Assembly (NCBI GenBank): GCA_024638525.1
Contig: JAHEKB010000070.1
Location: forward strand, 1 to 9,344
DNA: 9,344 nt
From: Bacteroidota bacterium
Lineage (GTDB): Bacteria; Bacteroidota; Bacteroidia; NS11-12g; UBA9320
Direction: 5' to 3'
Shown: positions 1 through 8,161 of the stretch, one piece after another
How positions within the stretch are numbered: the stretch's first letter is position 1
How the letters are laid out: every line of letters begins with the position of its first letter
The notes under the pieces: generated by a model
The model's database searches: none
Seen by the model: the letters and a program-made list of their open reading frames with translations, nothing else
Told to the model about the DNA's origin: nothing
Translations under genes and position numbers: made by a program

Positions 1-1
1 T

Positions 2-3000
2 ACCGTTAGATCAAAATTTGGTTGCGAGGAGAGCTTTACTTGGAAAGCAGCTGTTACCAACTTTGTAATTAGGCCTGTGATTATCGCCGACAAGGATTCT
101 TCTTGTGTAGCAGATAATCCAGTAACTTTTAGTTTGAAAGATGGACCGGTACCAGGCGCCTCGCAATGGCTTTGGAATTTTGGAGATCCTCCATCAGGAA
201 TATTGAATTTTGACGATGAATCTTGGGTTCCATCGCACAACTACGGAACTGGACCTTGGATGATCTCATTGAGAATTCTTGCTGGACCATGCGATATCCA
301 AGTGTATGATACCATAACTAAGATAGGCCCTGGTTCAACCATAGAGGTGCCATTTGTTAGAGTACCTGAAGCGGAGACCTTCCAGTGTTTAATCACAGAT
401 TCTGTCCACTTTGTCAATAACTCGTCCTTCTATCAGAACGATCCATACAATCTTGATGAAGACAGTTTTGCCTACTATTCTACAGATGTGTTCAGGGTTT
501 GGAAAAGTCCAACTACTGGATTTGATTCTCTGCAACGCAGGGCGTTCAATACCAATTGGAATCCCGCTAATGGCAATTTCGGAATAGATGGTACGTGGAA
601 CCAACCACTGACTGGAAGCTTTTTTGAGAAAGGCTATACCATAACATTTAACGCGACCAAAGATTCCTTAGAAGTGGTAGACCCAAGTGGGAATATAACT
701 TTTGAAGACAAGAATGGCTACGGAATAAATACTGTCAGACTCTATGCATTCAATTTCAATGCAAATACGCGAGCAGGTGATCAAACAGCCATCCCCAACT
801 CAGATCCTCAGCGAGGAATGAATCCGCACGTATGGAGAGTTTGGGAATTTGGCGATCAATATGCACCTCAGTGTACAACGGATAGCAGACCGTGGGTCAA
901 TAAAAATATTGGAATCAACTGTAATTGGAGTATTGATACTTTGCCGGTTCACTGGTATACTCCTTGGGATGATATTTATACCACATTCAACAATGGAAAC
1001 TTCTATAGAAATCCTGTCAGCAGAACATTATTCAATAGAAACTTGAGACAGTGTTTCCAAGTGAGCGTATATCCAGACAGCACCATGGTGGTCAAAGGAG
1101 ATACAGTTCTTACCATTCCTTACGAAACCTCATACAATTATAGGGGTCGTATAATAGGGGTTCTAGAACAATTCCCGGGAGATACGCTGGGTAATTGGAC
1201 AATTAGGCGACCACCGCCATATTGGGTTGCACCAAAGATTTATCTGGATACATTCACTCGTCCAACAGATAGCGCAGTATTCGTCATCTACGAGGGCACA
1301 GATACCATTCTTTGGGATCAGTGGATCACGGGCTATGACAGTATAGTAGGTAAGTTTACTTCGACAATCGTCAAATGGGATATGGATGTGAGAGTACCGG
1401 CTGGCGTAGAGGTTGTATTGGAAACCTTGGCCGCTCCCGGTGGTGGAGGTGCAGGTGTCGGAACCAGTCGAACAGTGACAGGGCCAGGTACCTTTACCTT
1501 TAAGGCCGACGAGCAATTCACTATTTGCGACGGTGACTCCATCTTCCCTGTAGTAACCATAGAAGAGAATGACAATGACACGAGCTACGCTATGGCGTCT
1601 CAATATTTAACGGACAATGGATACATTGATTCTGTGATGATTGATTCAGCATTCCACAGAGAAGATTTCTTCTTGGAATCTGCTCAGTGTTTCCAAGCTC
1701 AATTGTGGCATAAGGATACGGTACATCCGCTGGCATGCGAAGGAACATCTACTAAGTCCTTGGCTCTGATTCCGCCCAATGCACGCGGAATGGAGATAAC
1801 AGGTGGTATTCCTTGTCCTTTGGATGGTGATAACCTGTCCTATTATTTGACGTTCAACATCAGCGAGACCAAACCGGGTTGTACACAACAGTGGTTTGCG
1901 GTCAATTTTGACTCTCTCGCAGATCCCAATAACTTTATTCCTTATAATCAAGGAATCCTAGCTCCTCCGCCTCCGGGTAGTCCATTGCCATTTGCATTGC
2001 CCTACCTCTTGACAGGAAATAAAGGAGTTGAATTTATCAAAGGGTATACGCCAGGGGAGATCGGAAACGATCCTTCTTTGAGACAACCAAATGGTTCATT
2101 CACCATCGGTCTAATTGTTGGTAACGGACAGCCCGATCCAAACGGAGGACCTCCTGAGTGTTTGGATACCGCTTGGTACCACGATATGTTCAGGGTATTG
2201 TATTTGAATGCAGACTTTGAGATATTATGGCCAACTCAAAATATCAAAGCCATTTGTGCAGGAGATGATGCTTACTTTAGAATTCTAGAGCCTATACAAG
2301 ATAGTATTTCTGTATTGAGATGGAACTGGGGTTATCAAGGAATTGGAAGAGGAGTTAACCTCGCGTCTTATGTGGAGAGCTTTGAATACTACGAGAAGTA
2401 CAATGGACCTTCACCAACGAGAAATGACAAAGACGTCATTTACAATGGCGAAGACTGGTTGTACAACTACATCGTCAGAACCAATTTGAGTGATGTGATC
2501 GGATTTGAAATAATTGATACAATTGTTACCACCATCATTAAAGACTGGAAGGTGATTGCAGATAAGAGCAATGCCGATGATGTGGTTAAGGACTTGTTTG
2601 AGGCCATTGACTTGGATTTGAGGGATATACCCGAAGAAGATGTTCCCTTGTATTTGGGTCCATCCTCACCACCTTTCTGTATAGATACATCTGGTTTGAG
2701 TCAATTCTTCACCTTTGGGATCAAAGGATATTCAGAGCGAGTGGATTCTTTGGTCTTTGTAAGCGGAGACAGAAGGTATAGGTATACCGATGCGACTAGA
2801 ACTGATTCTATCGAGGTTGCTCAAATACTTCACTTTAGGGATTCATCAATCCAGGGTTACGACACTTTGGTTGCCGATCTCAATTTGGACGGTCAAGACG
2901 AAGTCTATCCTGGAGTATGGAAATACACCTATAGACATCCAAAAATTGTAACGGATCCATGTGATGGTTCAATTGATACACTTTATGTACCTTCTAACGG

Positions 3001-4864
3001 ACCTATGATTCCTAGTTTGTTCTTGAACAATACCGTGGGTTGTGAGAAACGAGGAGCGGCACTGCTCAACGTAGGTTTCCTCAACGATTTCTGGTTGGAC
3101 AATGAGAATATATGTAATGGTTTAACAATCAATCTGCACGATACGTTGAGGTACTGGCAGTATGGGGACAATATGTGGCCGGATGATTATCCAATTGACC
3201 CTAGAGACCTTTGGAATACCCCGAGCAGATACTTGAATAATCTTGAGATCTATGAAGTAGATTGGGACAGTTCAGATGGATTAGGTCCAGTATGGGAGCG
3301 TTCAATTCAGTTGAGTCATATCTATGATGAGCCTGGAACGTATACCATTACGGTTCACTCCAAAGACAGTATCGGATGCCATGATACGGTAAGAGTAACA
3401 GCATATGTGACAGAGTTGATTCCAAACTTCAACTTGAGCACAAAATTCTTGAACTGTAATACTATTGTTGACTTCTTGGATTCATCTTATGTAAATGATC
3501 CATGCCTAATCTCTCCACTTTGCGATCAAACCGAGCCTTGCGATAGTGTGATCAGTTGGGAGTGGGACTTCGGAGACGGAACGCGTAAGAGTCTACTCCA
3601 GAATCCATCACACGATTACACCCAAGGAGGTACCTTCCAGGTAACACTGACGGTTAAGAGTGTACTGGGCTGTGAAGAGACCATTATTAAGGAGGTTTAC
3701 ATTCCGGGACCAGATCCTGAGTTTGAATTTGAATTTGCTCAGTGGAATGAAAGAGACTCAGCAGTGATCTGTGTTGGAGATTCTATAAACCTATTCAACA
3801 TCAGTGGAGGTGAGAAGATCAATCCCGAATGGGAAATGAGATGGGGTGATGGCTTTATCTCCAACCCAATGGACGGAGATACTTTCGGACACCGATACAA
3901 TCAAGTTGGAACCTTTGAATTGTTCTTGGTCCAATTCGATGAAATCCCAGGTGAGAACATCCGTTGTAACAGAATCTTCCCAGATACCAATCCTGACCTT
4001 GTAACGCAAAGAAGGATTAGAGTAGTTGTATTGCCAAGGGCGGAAGCTGATATTGAGGTGGTAAAAGATCCACTTTGTGTGGATGAAGTTGGAGATTTCA
4101 TAGCTCATGTCGATACTTCCGTATACGATAGATATACATGGGATATGGGAGATGGAAATGAATACAATAGAGATCATCCAGATAGTGTATTGAGTCACTC
4201 TTACAGTGCCTCTGGTACCTATGATATTGTAATGACTCCATTGTATACTCCGCCCAATAACTTTATACCGGTCTGTCCAGATACCGCTTATGCTACGATA
4301 ACAGTGGTTGACGTTCAAGCCAGTTTCAGAGTGGATTCAACAAACAAACCGAACTTCAAGTTCATAGATGAGTCTACCAATGCTGCTCAGTGGGCATGGA
4401 CGTTTGAGGATACTCCTCAGCCTGGTTCAAGCAGCGAGCAGAACCCAGAATACAACTGGAGTGATAGAGTCGGAACCTATGAAGTTTGTCTAGAAGTAAC
4501 TAGCCCTGAAGGTTGTATCGATGATACATGTCTATTGATCACCAATACCTTCCAGCGTAAGTTGATTGTATACAACGTCTTTACTCCGCCAACTGAAGGT
4601 GTGGGTGGTGACGATAAGAACGACTTATTTGTAGTTGAAGGTAAAGGACTAAAAGAATTTGATATCAAGATCTACAACCGATGGGGTGAGCGGGTCTTTG
4701 AGTCAGAAGACATTGATGTAAGTTGGAACGGTAGAGTGAACAACACAGGTGCACTCTGTCCAGCAGGAACATATTACTTCGTGGTCAACTACCGATTCCT
4801 CTTTGAAGAAGAGAATGAAGGAATGGGACCAATTGAAGGATCCGTTGACCTGATAAGACAATAA
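2..4864 (+). CDS. Giant PKD-repeat surface protein with T9SS type-B C-terminal sorting domain (5' partial)
   Basis: The frame is open from the left edge, so the GTG at 77 is an internal valine and the true start lies upstream; 1620 residues are visible (residue 1 is the codon at base 2). PKD-like beta-sandwich repeats are marked by W-x-F/W-G-D cores: WLWNFGD near residue 56, WEFGD at 281, a degenerate WNWGY at 774, WDSSDG at 1088, WEWDFGDG at 1186, RWGDG near 1281, WDMGDG at 1380 and WAWTFED at 1464. Most are followed by an H-x-Y...G-T-Y/F strand and a V...GC hairpin. Residues 1520-1620 form the CHU_C / gliding-motility-associated domain (FTPP..., IYNRWGERVFES, PAGTYYF, ending GSVDLIRQ), which in this family directs export by T9SS and attachment at the cell surface. 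Residues about 290-770 contain many cysteines plus glycine- and proline-rich linkers and match no domain I recognise. Adhesion or matrix function is inference; PKD domains do not reveal the ligand. Confidence 0.9.
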   Translation, partial: TVRSKFGCEESFTWKAAVTNFVIRPVIIADKDSSCVADNPVTFSLKDGPVPGASQWLWNFGDPPSGILNFDDESWVPSHNYGTGPWMISLRILAGPCDIQVYDTITKIGPGSTIEVPFVRVPEAETFQCLITDSVHFVNNSSFYQNDPYNLDEDSFAYYSTDVFRVWKSPTTGFDSLQRRAFNTNWNPANGNFGIDGTWNQPLTGSFFEKGYTITFNATKDSLEVVDPSGNITFEDKNGYGINTVRLYAFNFNANTRAGDQTAIPNSDPQRGMNPHVWRVWEFGDQYAPQCTTDSRPWVNKNIGINCNWSIDTLPVHWYTPWDDIYTTFNNGNFYRNPVSRTLFNRNLRQCFQVSVYPDSTMVVKGDTVLTIPYETSYNYRGRIIGVLEQFPGDTLGNWTIRRPPPYWVAPKIYLDTFTRPTDSAVFVIYEGTDTILWDQWITGYDSIVGKFTSTIVKWDMDVRVPAGVEVVLETLAAPGGGGAGVGTSRTVTGPGTFTFKADEQFTICDGDSIFPVVTIEENDNDTSYAMASQYLTDNGYIDSVMIDSAFHREDFFLESAQCFQAQLWHKDTVHPLACEGTSTKSLALIPPNARGMEITGGIPCPLDGDNLSYYLTFNISETKPGCTQQWFAVNFDSLADPNNFIPYNQGILAPPPPGSPLPFALPYLLTGNKGVEFIKGYTPGEIGNDPSLRQPNGSFTIGLIVGNGQPDPNGGPPECLDTAWYHDMFRVLYLNADFEILWPTQNIKAICAGDDAYFRILEPIQDSISVLRWNWGYQGIGRGVNLASYVESFEYYEKYNGPSPTRNDKDVIYNGEDWLYNYIVRTNLSDVIGFEIIDTIVTTIIKDWKVIADKSNADDVVKDLFEAIDLDLRDIPEEDVPLYLGPSSPPFCIDTSGLSQFFTFGIKGYSERVDSLVFVSGDRRYRYTDATRTDSIEVAQILHFRDSSIQGYDTLVADLNLDGQDEVYPGVWKYTYRHPKIVTDPCDGSIDTLYVPSNGPMIPSLFLNNTVGCEKRGAALLNVGFLNDFWLDNENICNGLTINLHDTLRYWQYGDNMWPDDYPIDPRDLWNTPSRYLNNLEIYEVDWDSSDGLGPVWERSIQLSHIYDEPGTYTITVHSKDSIGCHDTVRVTAYVTELIPNFNLSTKFLNCNTIVDFLDSSYVNDPCLISPLCDQTEPCDSVISWEWDFGDGTRKSLLQNPSHDYTQGGTFQVTLTVKSVLGCEETIIKEVYIPGPDPEFEFEFAQWNERDSAVICVGDSINLFNISGGEKINPEWEMRWGDGFISNPMDGDTFGHRYNQVGTFELFLVQFDEIPGENIRCNRIFPDTNPDLVTQRRIRVVVLPRAEADIEVVKDPLCVDEVGDFIAHVDTSVYDRYTWDMGDGNEYNRDHPDSVLSHSYSASGTYDIVMTPLYTPPNNFIPVCPDTAYATITVVDVQASFRVDSTNKPNFKFIDESTNAAQWAWTFEDTPQPGSSSEQNPEYNWSDRVGTYEVCLEVTSPEGCIDDTCLLITNTFQRKLIVYNVFTPPTEGVGGDDKNDLFVVEGKGLKEFDIKIYNRWGERVFESEDIDVSWNGRVNNTGALCPAGTYYFVVNYRFLFEEENEGMGPIEGSVDLIRQ

Positions 4865-4880
4865 AAACAAACACCGAATG

Positions 4881-4912
4881 AAAGAACCCGGGCCCAATGG
4901 TCCGGGTTCTTT
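4881..4912 (+). terminator. Intrinsic terminator after the PKD protein gene
   Basis: A perfect 11-bp stem pairs AAAGAACCCGG (4881-4891) with CCGGGTTCTTT (4902-4912) around a 10-base loop, starting 17 bases after the stop codon. The right arm ends in TTCTTT and is followed by TTATATA. The A-rich left flank means it could also stop transcription from the other strand, but no minus-strand gene is seen nearby. It separates the surface-protein gene from metH. Confidence 0.75.
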
Positions 4913-4936
4913 GTTATATAGGAATGTATAATTTTG
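4910..4936 (+). promoter_or_regulatory. Candidate Bacteroidota-type promoter for metH
   Basis: TAATTTTG at 4929-4936 matches the Bacteroidota -7 consensus TAnnTTTG exactly, with TTTG at 4910-4913 as a possible -33 element. The 15-base spacing is shorter than usual for this promoter class, and the upstream element overlaps the terminator arm. Transcription would start at about 4941-4944, practically on the TTG start codon of metH. The match may be chance in AT-rich sequence. Confidence 0.3.
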
Positions 4937-4943
4937 TGAGCCT

Positions 4944-7592
4944 TTGAAGAAACAGATACCCGCATACCTTAGAATAAGTGGTTTAGAGCCCATGGTTCAA
5001 ACTGCTGAATCGAACTTTATCAATATCGGTGAAAGAACCAATATCACAGGGTCTAAAAAGTTTGCTCGCTTAATTCTTAGCGACGATTACGATGCTGCTC
5101 TTGCCGTTGCAAGACAACAAGTGGAAAACGGAGCACAGATCATCGATGTAAATATGGATGAAGGCATGCTTGATGGCAAAGAAGCCATGGTAAAGTTCCT
5201 TCATCTTATCGCTTCAGAACCAGATATCGCCAGAGTGCCCATCATGATTGATTCTTCAAAATGGGAGATTATCGAAGCGGGATTACAGGTCATACAAGGC
5301 AAGGGAATTGTAAATTCCATTAGCCTTAAAGATGGAGAGGAGGAGTTTAAAAAGCGAGCTAAGAAGATTAGGAGATTTGGGGCGGCCACTGTAGTCATGG
5401 CCTTTGACGAAAAAGGTCAGGCAGACAGCTATGAAAGAAGAGTAGAAATATGCAAACGCTGCTATGACATCCTAACTAAAGAAGTGGGTTTTCCTGCTCA
5501 AGACATCATCTTTGATCCCAATATCTTGACCGTGGCAACGGGCATAGATGAGCACAACAACTATGCTGTTGACTTTATCAAAGCCACTTCATGGATAAAG
5601 GCAAACCTTCCCATGGCAAAGGTGAGCGGAGGAGTAAGTAATATCAGTTTTTCTTTCCGAGGTAACAATATCGTCAGAGAAGCCATGCATTCAGCTTTTC
5701 TATACCACGCCATTCAAGCGGGTTTGGATATGGGGATTGTAAATGCCGGCATGATAGAGGTGTACGAAGAAATCCCGAAAGAGCTACTGCAGAGGGTAGA
5801 AGATGTACTTTTAAATCGCAGAGCGGACGCCACCGAGAGATTGGTCAAATTTGCCGAGAATGTCAAAGGCGATTCCAAAAAGATTGTCGTGGATCTCAGC
5901 TGGCGCGAAGCAGATGTAGAACAGCGACTCAAGCACGCTCTAGTCAAAGGGATCACAGAGTTTGTAGAAGAGGATACAGAAGAAGCGCTGAAAGTCTACA
6001 AGCAACCCCTCAAAGTAATTGAAGGGCCATTGATGGCCGGAATGAGTGTAGTGGGAGACCTATTTGGAAGCGGCAAGATGTTCTTGCCTCAAGTAGTTAA
6101 GAGTGCGCGGGTTATGAAAAAATCCGTGGCTTGGCTCACCCCATACCTCGAGGCGCAAAAAGCACATGGTTCCAATCAGGGTAAGATTTTATTGGCAACC
6201 GTAAAAGGTGATGTTCACGATATAGGCAAGAACATCGTCGGCGTGGTTTTGGCCTGCAACAACTATCAAATCATTGATCTCGGGGTTATGGTACCGCGAG
6301 ATAAAATATTGGAGGAGGCCATTGCTCAAAATGTAGATGTTATTGGATTGAGTGGCCTAATCACCCCCAGTTTGGACGAGATGGTCAATGTTGCTGAAGA
6401 AATGCAAAGAAGAGGCTTAAAAACACCTTTATTGATAGGTGGAGCTACCACATCTAGAATGCATACTGCGGTGAAGATCGCTCCTCAATATGAAGGTCCA
6501 ACGGTGCACGTTCTGGATGCTTCGCGCTCTGTTCCCGTGGCTGGATCATTAATCAGTGAGGATCAGTCCAAAGAAACTGCCGAAAGATTTCGCAAAGAGT
6601 ATGAAGAATTAGCCGTTCAACACGCCGCACGACAAGACCGTAAGAATCTTTTGCCCTTTGACCAAGCCGTAGAAAATCGACATCAAATCAACTGGTCATC
6701 CTACAAAACTCCGACTCCCAAATTCAAAGGAATAAAAATTTTGGACGATGTTCAATTAGACGACATTGTTCCATTCATAGATTGGACGCCTTTCTTTCAG
6801 ACCTGGGAATTGCGCGGCAAATACCCCAAGATCTTTGAAGATGAAGTAGTGGGTGACGAAGCCGTAAAACTCTACAAAGATGCACGGGATATGCTTGAGC
6901 AGGTGCTCGCTCAGAAAAGCCTAAAGGCAAAAGCGGTCTTTGGGATTTTTGAAGCAGGAGAATCAGAAGGAGACGTATTGGTTGAAAACACAAGATTTAA
7001 TTTCTTGCGTCAGCAAAGGCAAATGGCCAAGGGAATCCCACACCGTTCTCTTGCGGATCTGATTGCACCTAAAGAAAGTGGAGTCAAAGACCACATTGGG
7101 TTTTTTGCAGTTACTACAGGTTTGGGAATAGAGACTATGGTCAATGCATTTGAAAAGGACCATGACGATTATTCCTCCATTATGATCAAGGCCTTGGCCG
7201 ATCGACTGGCCGAAGCGCTGGCAGAATACCTGCACAAAGAAGTCAGGACAAAATATTGGGGATATGCAGCTGAAGAAAGCCTTAATAATGAAAGACTGAT
7301 CAAAGAAGAATATCAAGGCATAAGACCTGCTCCGGGTTACCCCGCCTGTCCAGATCATACTGAAAAAGCAAAAATTTGGGATTTGCTAAAAGTTAGGGAA
7401 AGTATAGGTGCAGAACTCACAGAGAGTTATGCCATGTATCCCGCTTCTTCTGTCAGTGGTTACTATTTCTCGCATCCAGAATCCAAATACTTTGCAGTAG
7501 GGAGAATTGGCGAGGACCAATTGAAAGAATATGCACAAAGGAAGGATATTGAGCTGGAGGTAATGAGAAAATGGCTTTCTCCAAATCTGTGA
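4944..7592 (+). CDS. metH: Cobalamin-dependent methionine synthase, folate/B12/reactivation modules (split MetH, no homocysteine module)
   Basis: This enzyme transfers a methyl group from 5-methyltetrahydrofolate via cobalamin to homocysteine, making methionine in the cytoplasm. At 882 residues it corresponds to about residues 346-1227 of the E. coli enzyme. The folate (pterin) module covers about 20-290 (NIGERTN at 27-33, DVNMDEG, MIDSSKWE, FDPNILTVATG). The helical cobalamin cap is about 325-410. The B12 Rossmann module is about 413-545, with GDVHDIGK giving His425 as lower cobalt ligand, SGLITPS at 470-476 and the GG pair at 499-500. The AdoMet reactivation module is about 570-880, with RPAPGYPACPDHTEK at 794-808. 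All modules look intact. The N-terminal zinc/homocysteine domain is absent, as in the two-gene MetH common in Bacteroidota, and its partner gene is not in this window. TTG at 4944 is chosen because the conserved YLRISGLEP stretch precedes the first ATG (4992) and a stop at 4929-4931 excludes upstream starts. No SAM or B12 riboswitch fits in the 79-base leader region. Confidence 0.95.
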   Translation: MKKQIPAYLRISGLEPMVQTAESNFINIGERTNITGSKKFARLILSDDYDAALAVARQQVENGAQIIDVNMDEGMLDGKEAMVKFLHLIASEPDIARVPIMIDSSKWEIIEAGLQVIQGKGIVNSISLKDGEEEFKKRAKKIRRFGAATVVMAFDEKGQADSYERRVEICKRCYDILTKEVGFPAQDIIFDPNILTVATGIDEHNNYAVDFIKATSWIKANLPMAKVSGGVSNISFSFRGNNIVREAMHSAFLYHAIQAGLDMGIVNAGMIEVYEEIPKELLQRVEDVLLNRRADATERLVKFAENVKGDSKKIVVDLSWREADVEQRLKHALVKGITEFVEEDTEEALKVYKQPLKVIEGPLMAGMSVVGDLFGSGKMFLPQVVKSARVMKKSVAWLTPYLEAQKAHGSNQGKILLATVKGDVHDIGKNIVGVVLACNNYQIIDLGVMVPRDKILEEAIAQNVDVIGLSGLITPSLDEMVNVAEEMQRRGLKTPLLIGGATTSRMHTAVKIAPQYEGPTVHVLDASRSVPVAGSLISEDQSKETAERFRKEYEELAVQHAARQDRKNLLPFDQAVENRHQINWSSYKTPTPKFKGIKILDDVQLDDIVPFIDWTPFFQTWELRGKYPKIFEDEVVGDEAVKLYKDARDMLEQVLAQKSLKAKAVFGIFEAGESEGDVLVENTRFNFLRQQRQMAKGIPHRSLADLIAPKESGVKDHIGFFAVTTGLGIETMVNAFEKDHDDYSSIMIKALADRLAEALAEYLHKEVRTKYWGYAAEESLNNERLIKEEYQGIRPAPGYPACPDHTEKAKIWDLLKVRESIGAELTESYAMYPASSVSGYYFSHPESKYFAVGRIGEDQLKEYAQRKDIELEVMRKWLSPNL

Positions 7593-7624
7593 GATTAGAG
7601 ATCTGACTGCATCCAAGCTTATCA

Positions 7625-7668
7625 GATAGTTAGACAATCTTCTACCTCTTTTTTAATGTCTGTCTATC
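7625..7668 (+). other. Imperfect hairpin downstream of metH
   Basis: GATAGTTAGACA (7625-7636) can pair with TGTCTGTCTATC (7657-7668), giving 12 positions with one T-T mismatch and one G-T wobble around a 20-base pyrimidine-rich loop. It begins 33 bases after the metH stop. There is no T-tract after the right arm, so it is a poor intrinsic terminator. It may help stabilise the mRNA end or may be chance. Confidence 0.25.
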
Positions 7669-7688
7669 ACCATTTATGGGTTCTAAAA

Positions 7689-7734
7689 AAGCTCAATCTA
7701 TTGGTGTTTTGGCTATAACTCAATAAGCGAGCTT
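7689..7734. other. Two-stage inverted repeat in the metH downstream gap
   Basis: AAGCTC (7689-7694) pairs with GAGCTT (7729-7734), and inside it TATTG (7699-7703) pairs with CAATA (7721-7725). The two stems are separated by a 4x3 internal loop and closed by a 17-base apical loop. On the minus strand the outer arm runs into a T-run (complement of AAAAAA at 7685-7690), so it would resemble a weak minus-strand terminator, though no minus-strand gene is seen. Confidence 0.25.
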
Positions 7735-7778
7735 GTAATTCATTGATATACTATTGATTATGGAATAATAGACAATAT

Positions 7779-7813
7779 CCTTTTTGATATTCAAAAACCA
7801 CCTTTTTGATATT
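7779..7813. repeat. 13-bp direct repeat plus 17-bp palindrome upstream of the small-protein operon
   Basis: CCTTTTTGATATT occurs at 7779-7791 and again at 7801-7813, exactly 22 bp apart (about two helical turns). The first copy is also half of a perfect palindrome, TTTTTGA-TAT-TCAAAAA (7781-7797), so three TTTTTGA half-sites lie in 29 bp. The array ends 35 bases before the ATG at 7849. This arrangement is typical of an operator or activator site, but the repeats also overlap possible promoter elements. The binding protein is unknown. Confidence 0.5.
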
Positions 7814-7815
7814 TG
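7783..7815 (+). promoter_or_regulatory. Candidate promoter of the small protein / 7-TM / histidine kinase operon
   Basis: TTTG at 7783-7786 and GATATTTG at 7808-7815 are separated by 21 bases, fitting the Bacteroidota -33 / -7 layout with one mismatch to TAnnTTTG at its first base. Transcription would begin near 7820, leaving a leader of about 30 bases before the ATG at 7849. Both elements fall inside the direct repeats, so a protein binding there would be expected to affect initiation. This rests on consensus matching by eye only. Confidence 0.35.
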
Positions 7816-7848
7816 CTTTCTCACGAACTAAGTGGAGATTTGCTTCAT

Positions 7849-8157
7849 ATGTCATTTAATCCCAATCAAGATCACAGCATCAGTCTTGCGGAAGCCGCAG
7901 CACTGACCAAAGCTTACAGAGATGCAAACCCAGGAGCCAAGATCGGTGGCTTCTTCGGAAAGGCAGCCATAGAGGCCATATTGAACCAGCCGGAATGTGT
8001 AGGCCTAAAGTTTTATTATGCCATAGAAAATGGCGTTCCTGCTCTGGTATTATGTGGAGCCAAAGCTGATCAGGATGATTTGTATCAGGGATCTTTGGCA
8101 GAAAGAGAGTTGAAGGACCCACCATTAAACTCCTCTCCAAATCCGCTAAACAGTTAA
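7849..8157 (+). CDS. Small soluble protein of unknown function, first gene of a coupled three-gene cluster
   Basis: The protein is 102 residues from the ATG at 7849. The frame could extend to a TTG at 7813, but that lies inside the repeat/promoter region and adds residues unlike the rest, so the ATG is preferred. No signal peptide or membrane segment is seen. An N-terminal polar stretch is followed by a predicted helix (about 12-25, SLAEAAALTKAYRD), a GGFFGKAAIEAIL helix (33-45), then two predicted strands, CVGLKFYYAIENG (50-62) and VPALVLCGA (63-71), with cysteines at 50 and 69. The last dozen residues are a proline/asparagine/serine tail. I do not recognise a named domain; the layout looks like a compact alpha/beta domain. 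The next gene starts 4 bases after its stop, so the two are very likely cotranscribed and possibly functionally linked to the kinase downstream. Confidence 0.8.
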   Translation: MSFNPNQDHSISLAEAAALTKAYRDANPGAKIGGFFGKAAIEAILNQPECVGLKFYYAIENGVPALVLCGAKADQDDLYQGSLAERELKDPPLNSSPNPLNS

Positions 8158-8161
8158 AGGT

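Noticed and set aside
77..79. GTG as the start of the PKD protein
   Set aside because: The frame is open back to base 2, and the preceding residues (GCEESFTWKAAV) look like the end of another PKD repeat, so this is an internal valine.
1163..1603. Minus-strand open frame of 146 codons
   Set aside because: It is a shadow inside the PKD gene, with odd composition, no recognisable motif and no promoter; the plus-strand frame is clearly coding.
3791..4318. Minus-strand open frame of 175 codons
   Set aside because: It lies opposite well-supported PKD repeats and encodes no recognisable protein; treated as a shadow.
4865..4943. SAM or cobalamin riboswitch ahead of metH
   Set aside because: The 79-base gap is mostly taken up by an intrinsic terminator hairpin and no conserved aptamer core is visible.
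7813..7848. N-terminal extension of the 102-residue protein from a TTG
   Set aside because: The TTG is inside the repeat and candidate -7 element, and the ATG at 7849 gives a natural start.
7593..7848. Small RNA or tRNA in the metH downstream gap
   Set aside because: No cloverleaf or strong stem with a T-tract was found; only weak hairpins in AT-rich sequence.
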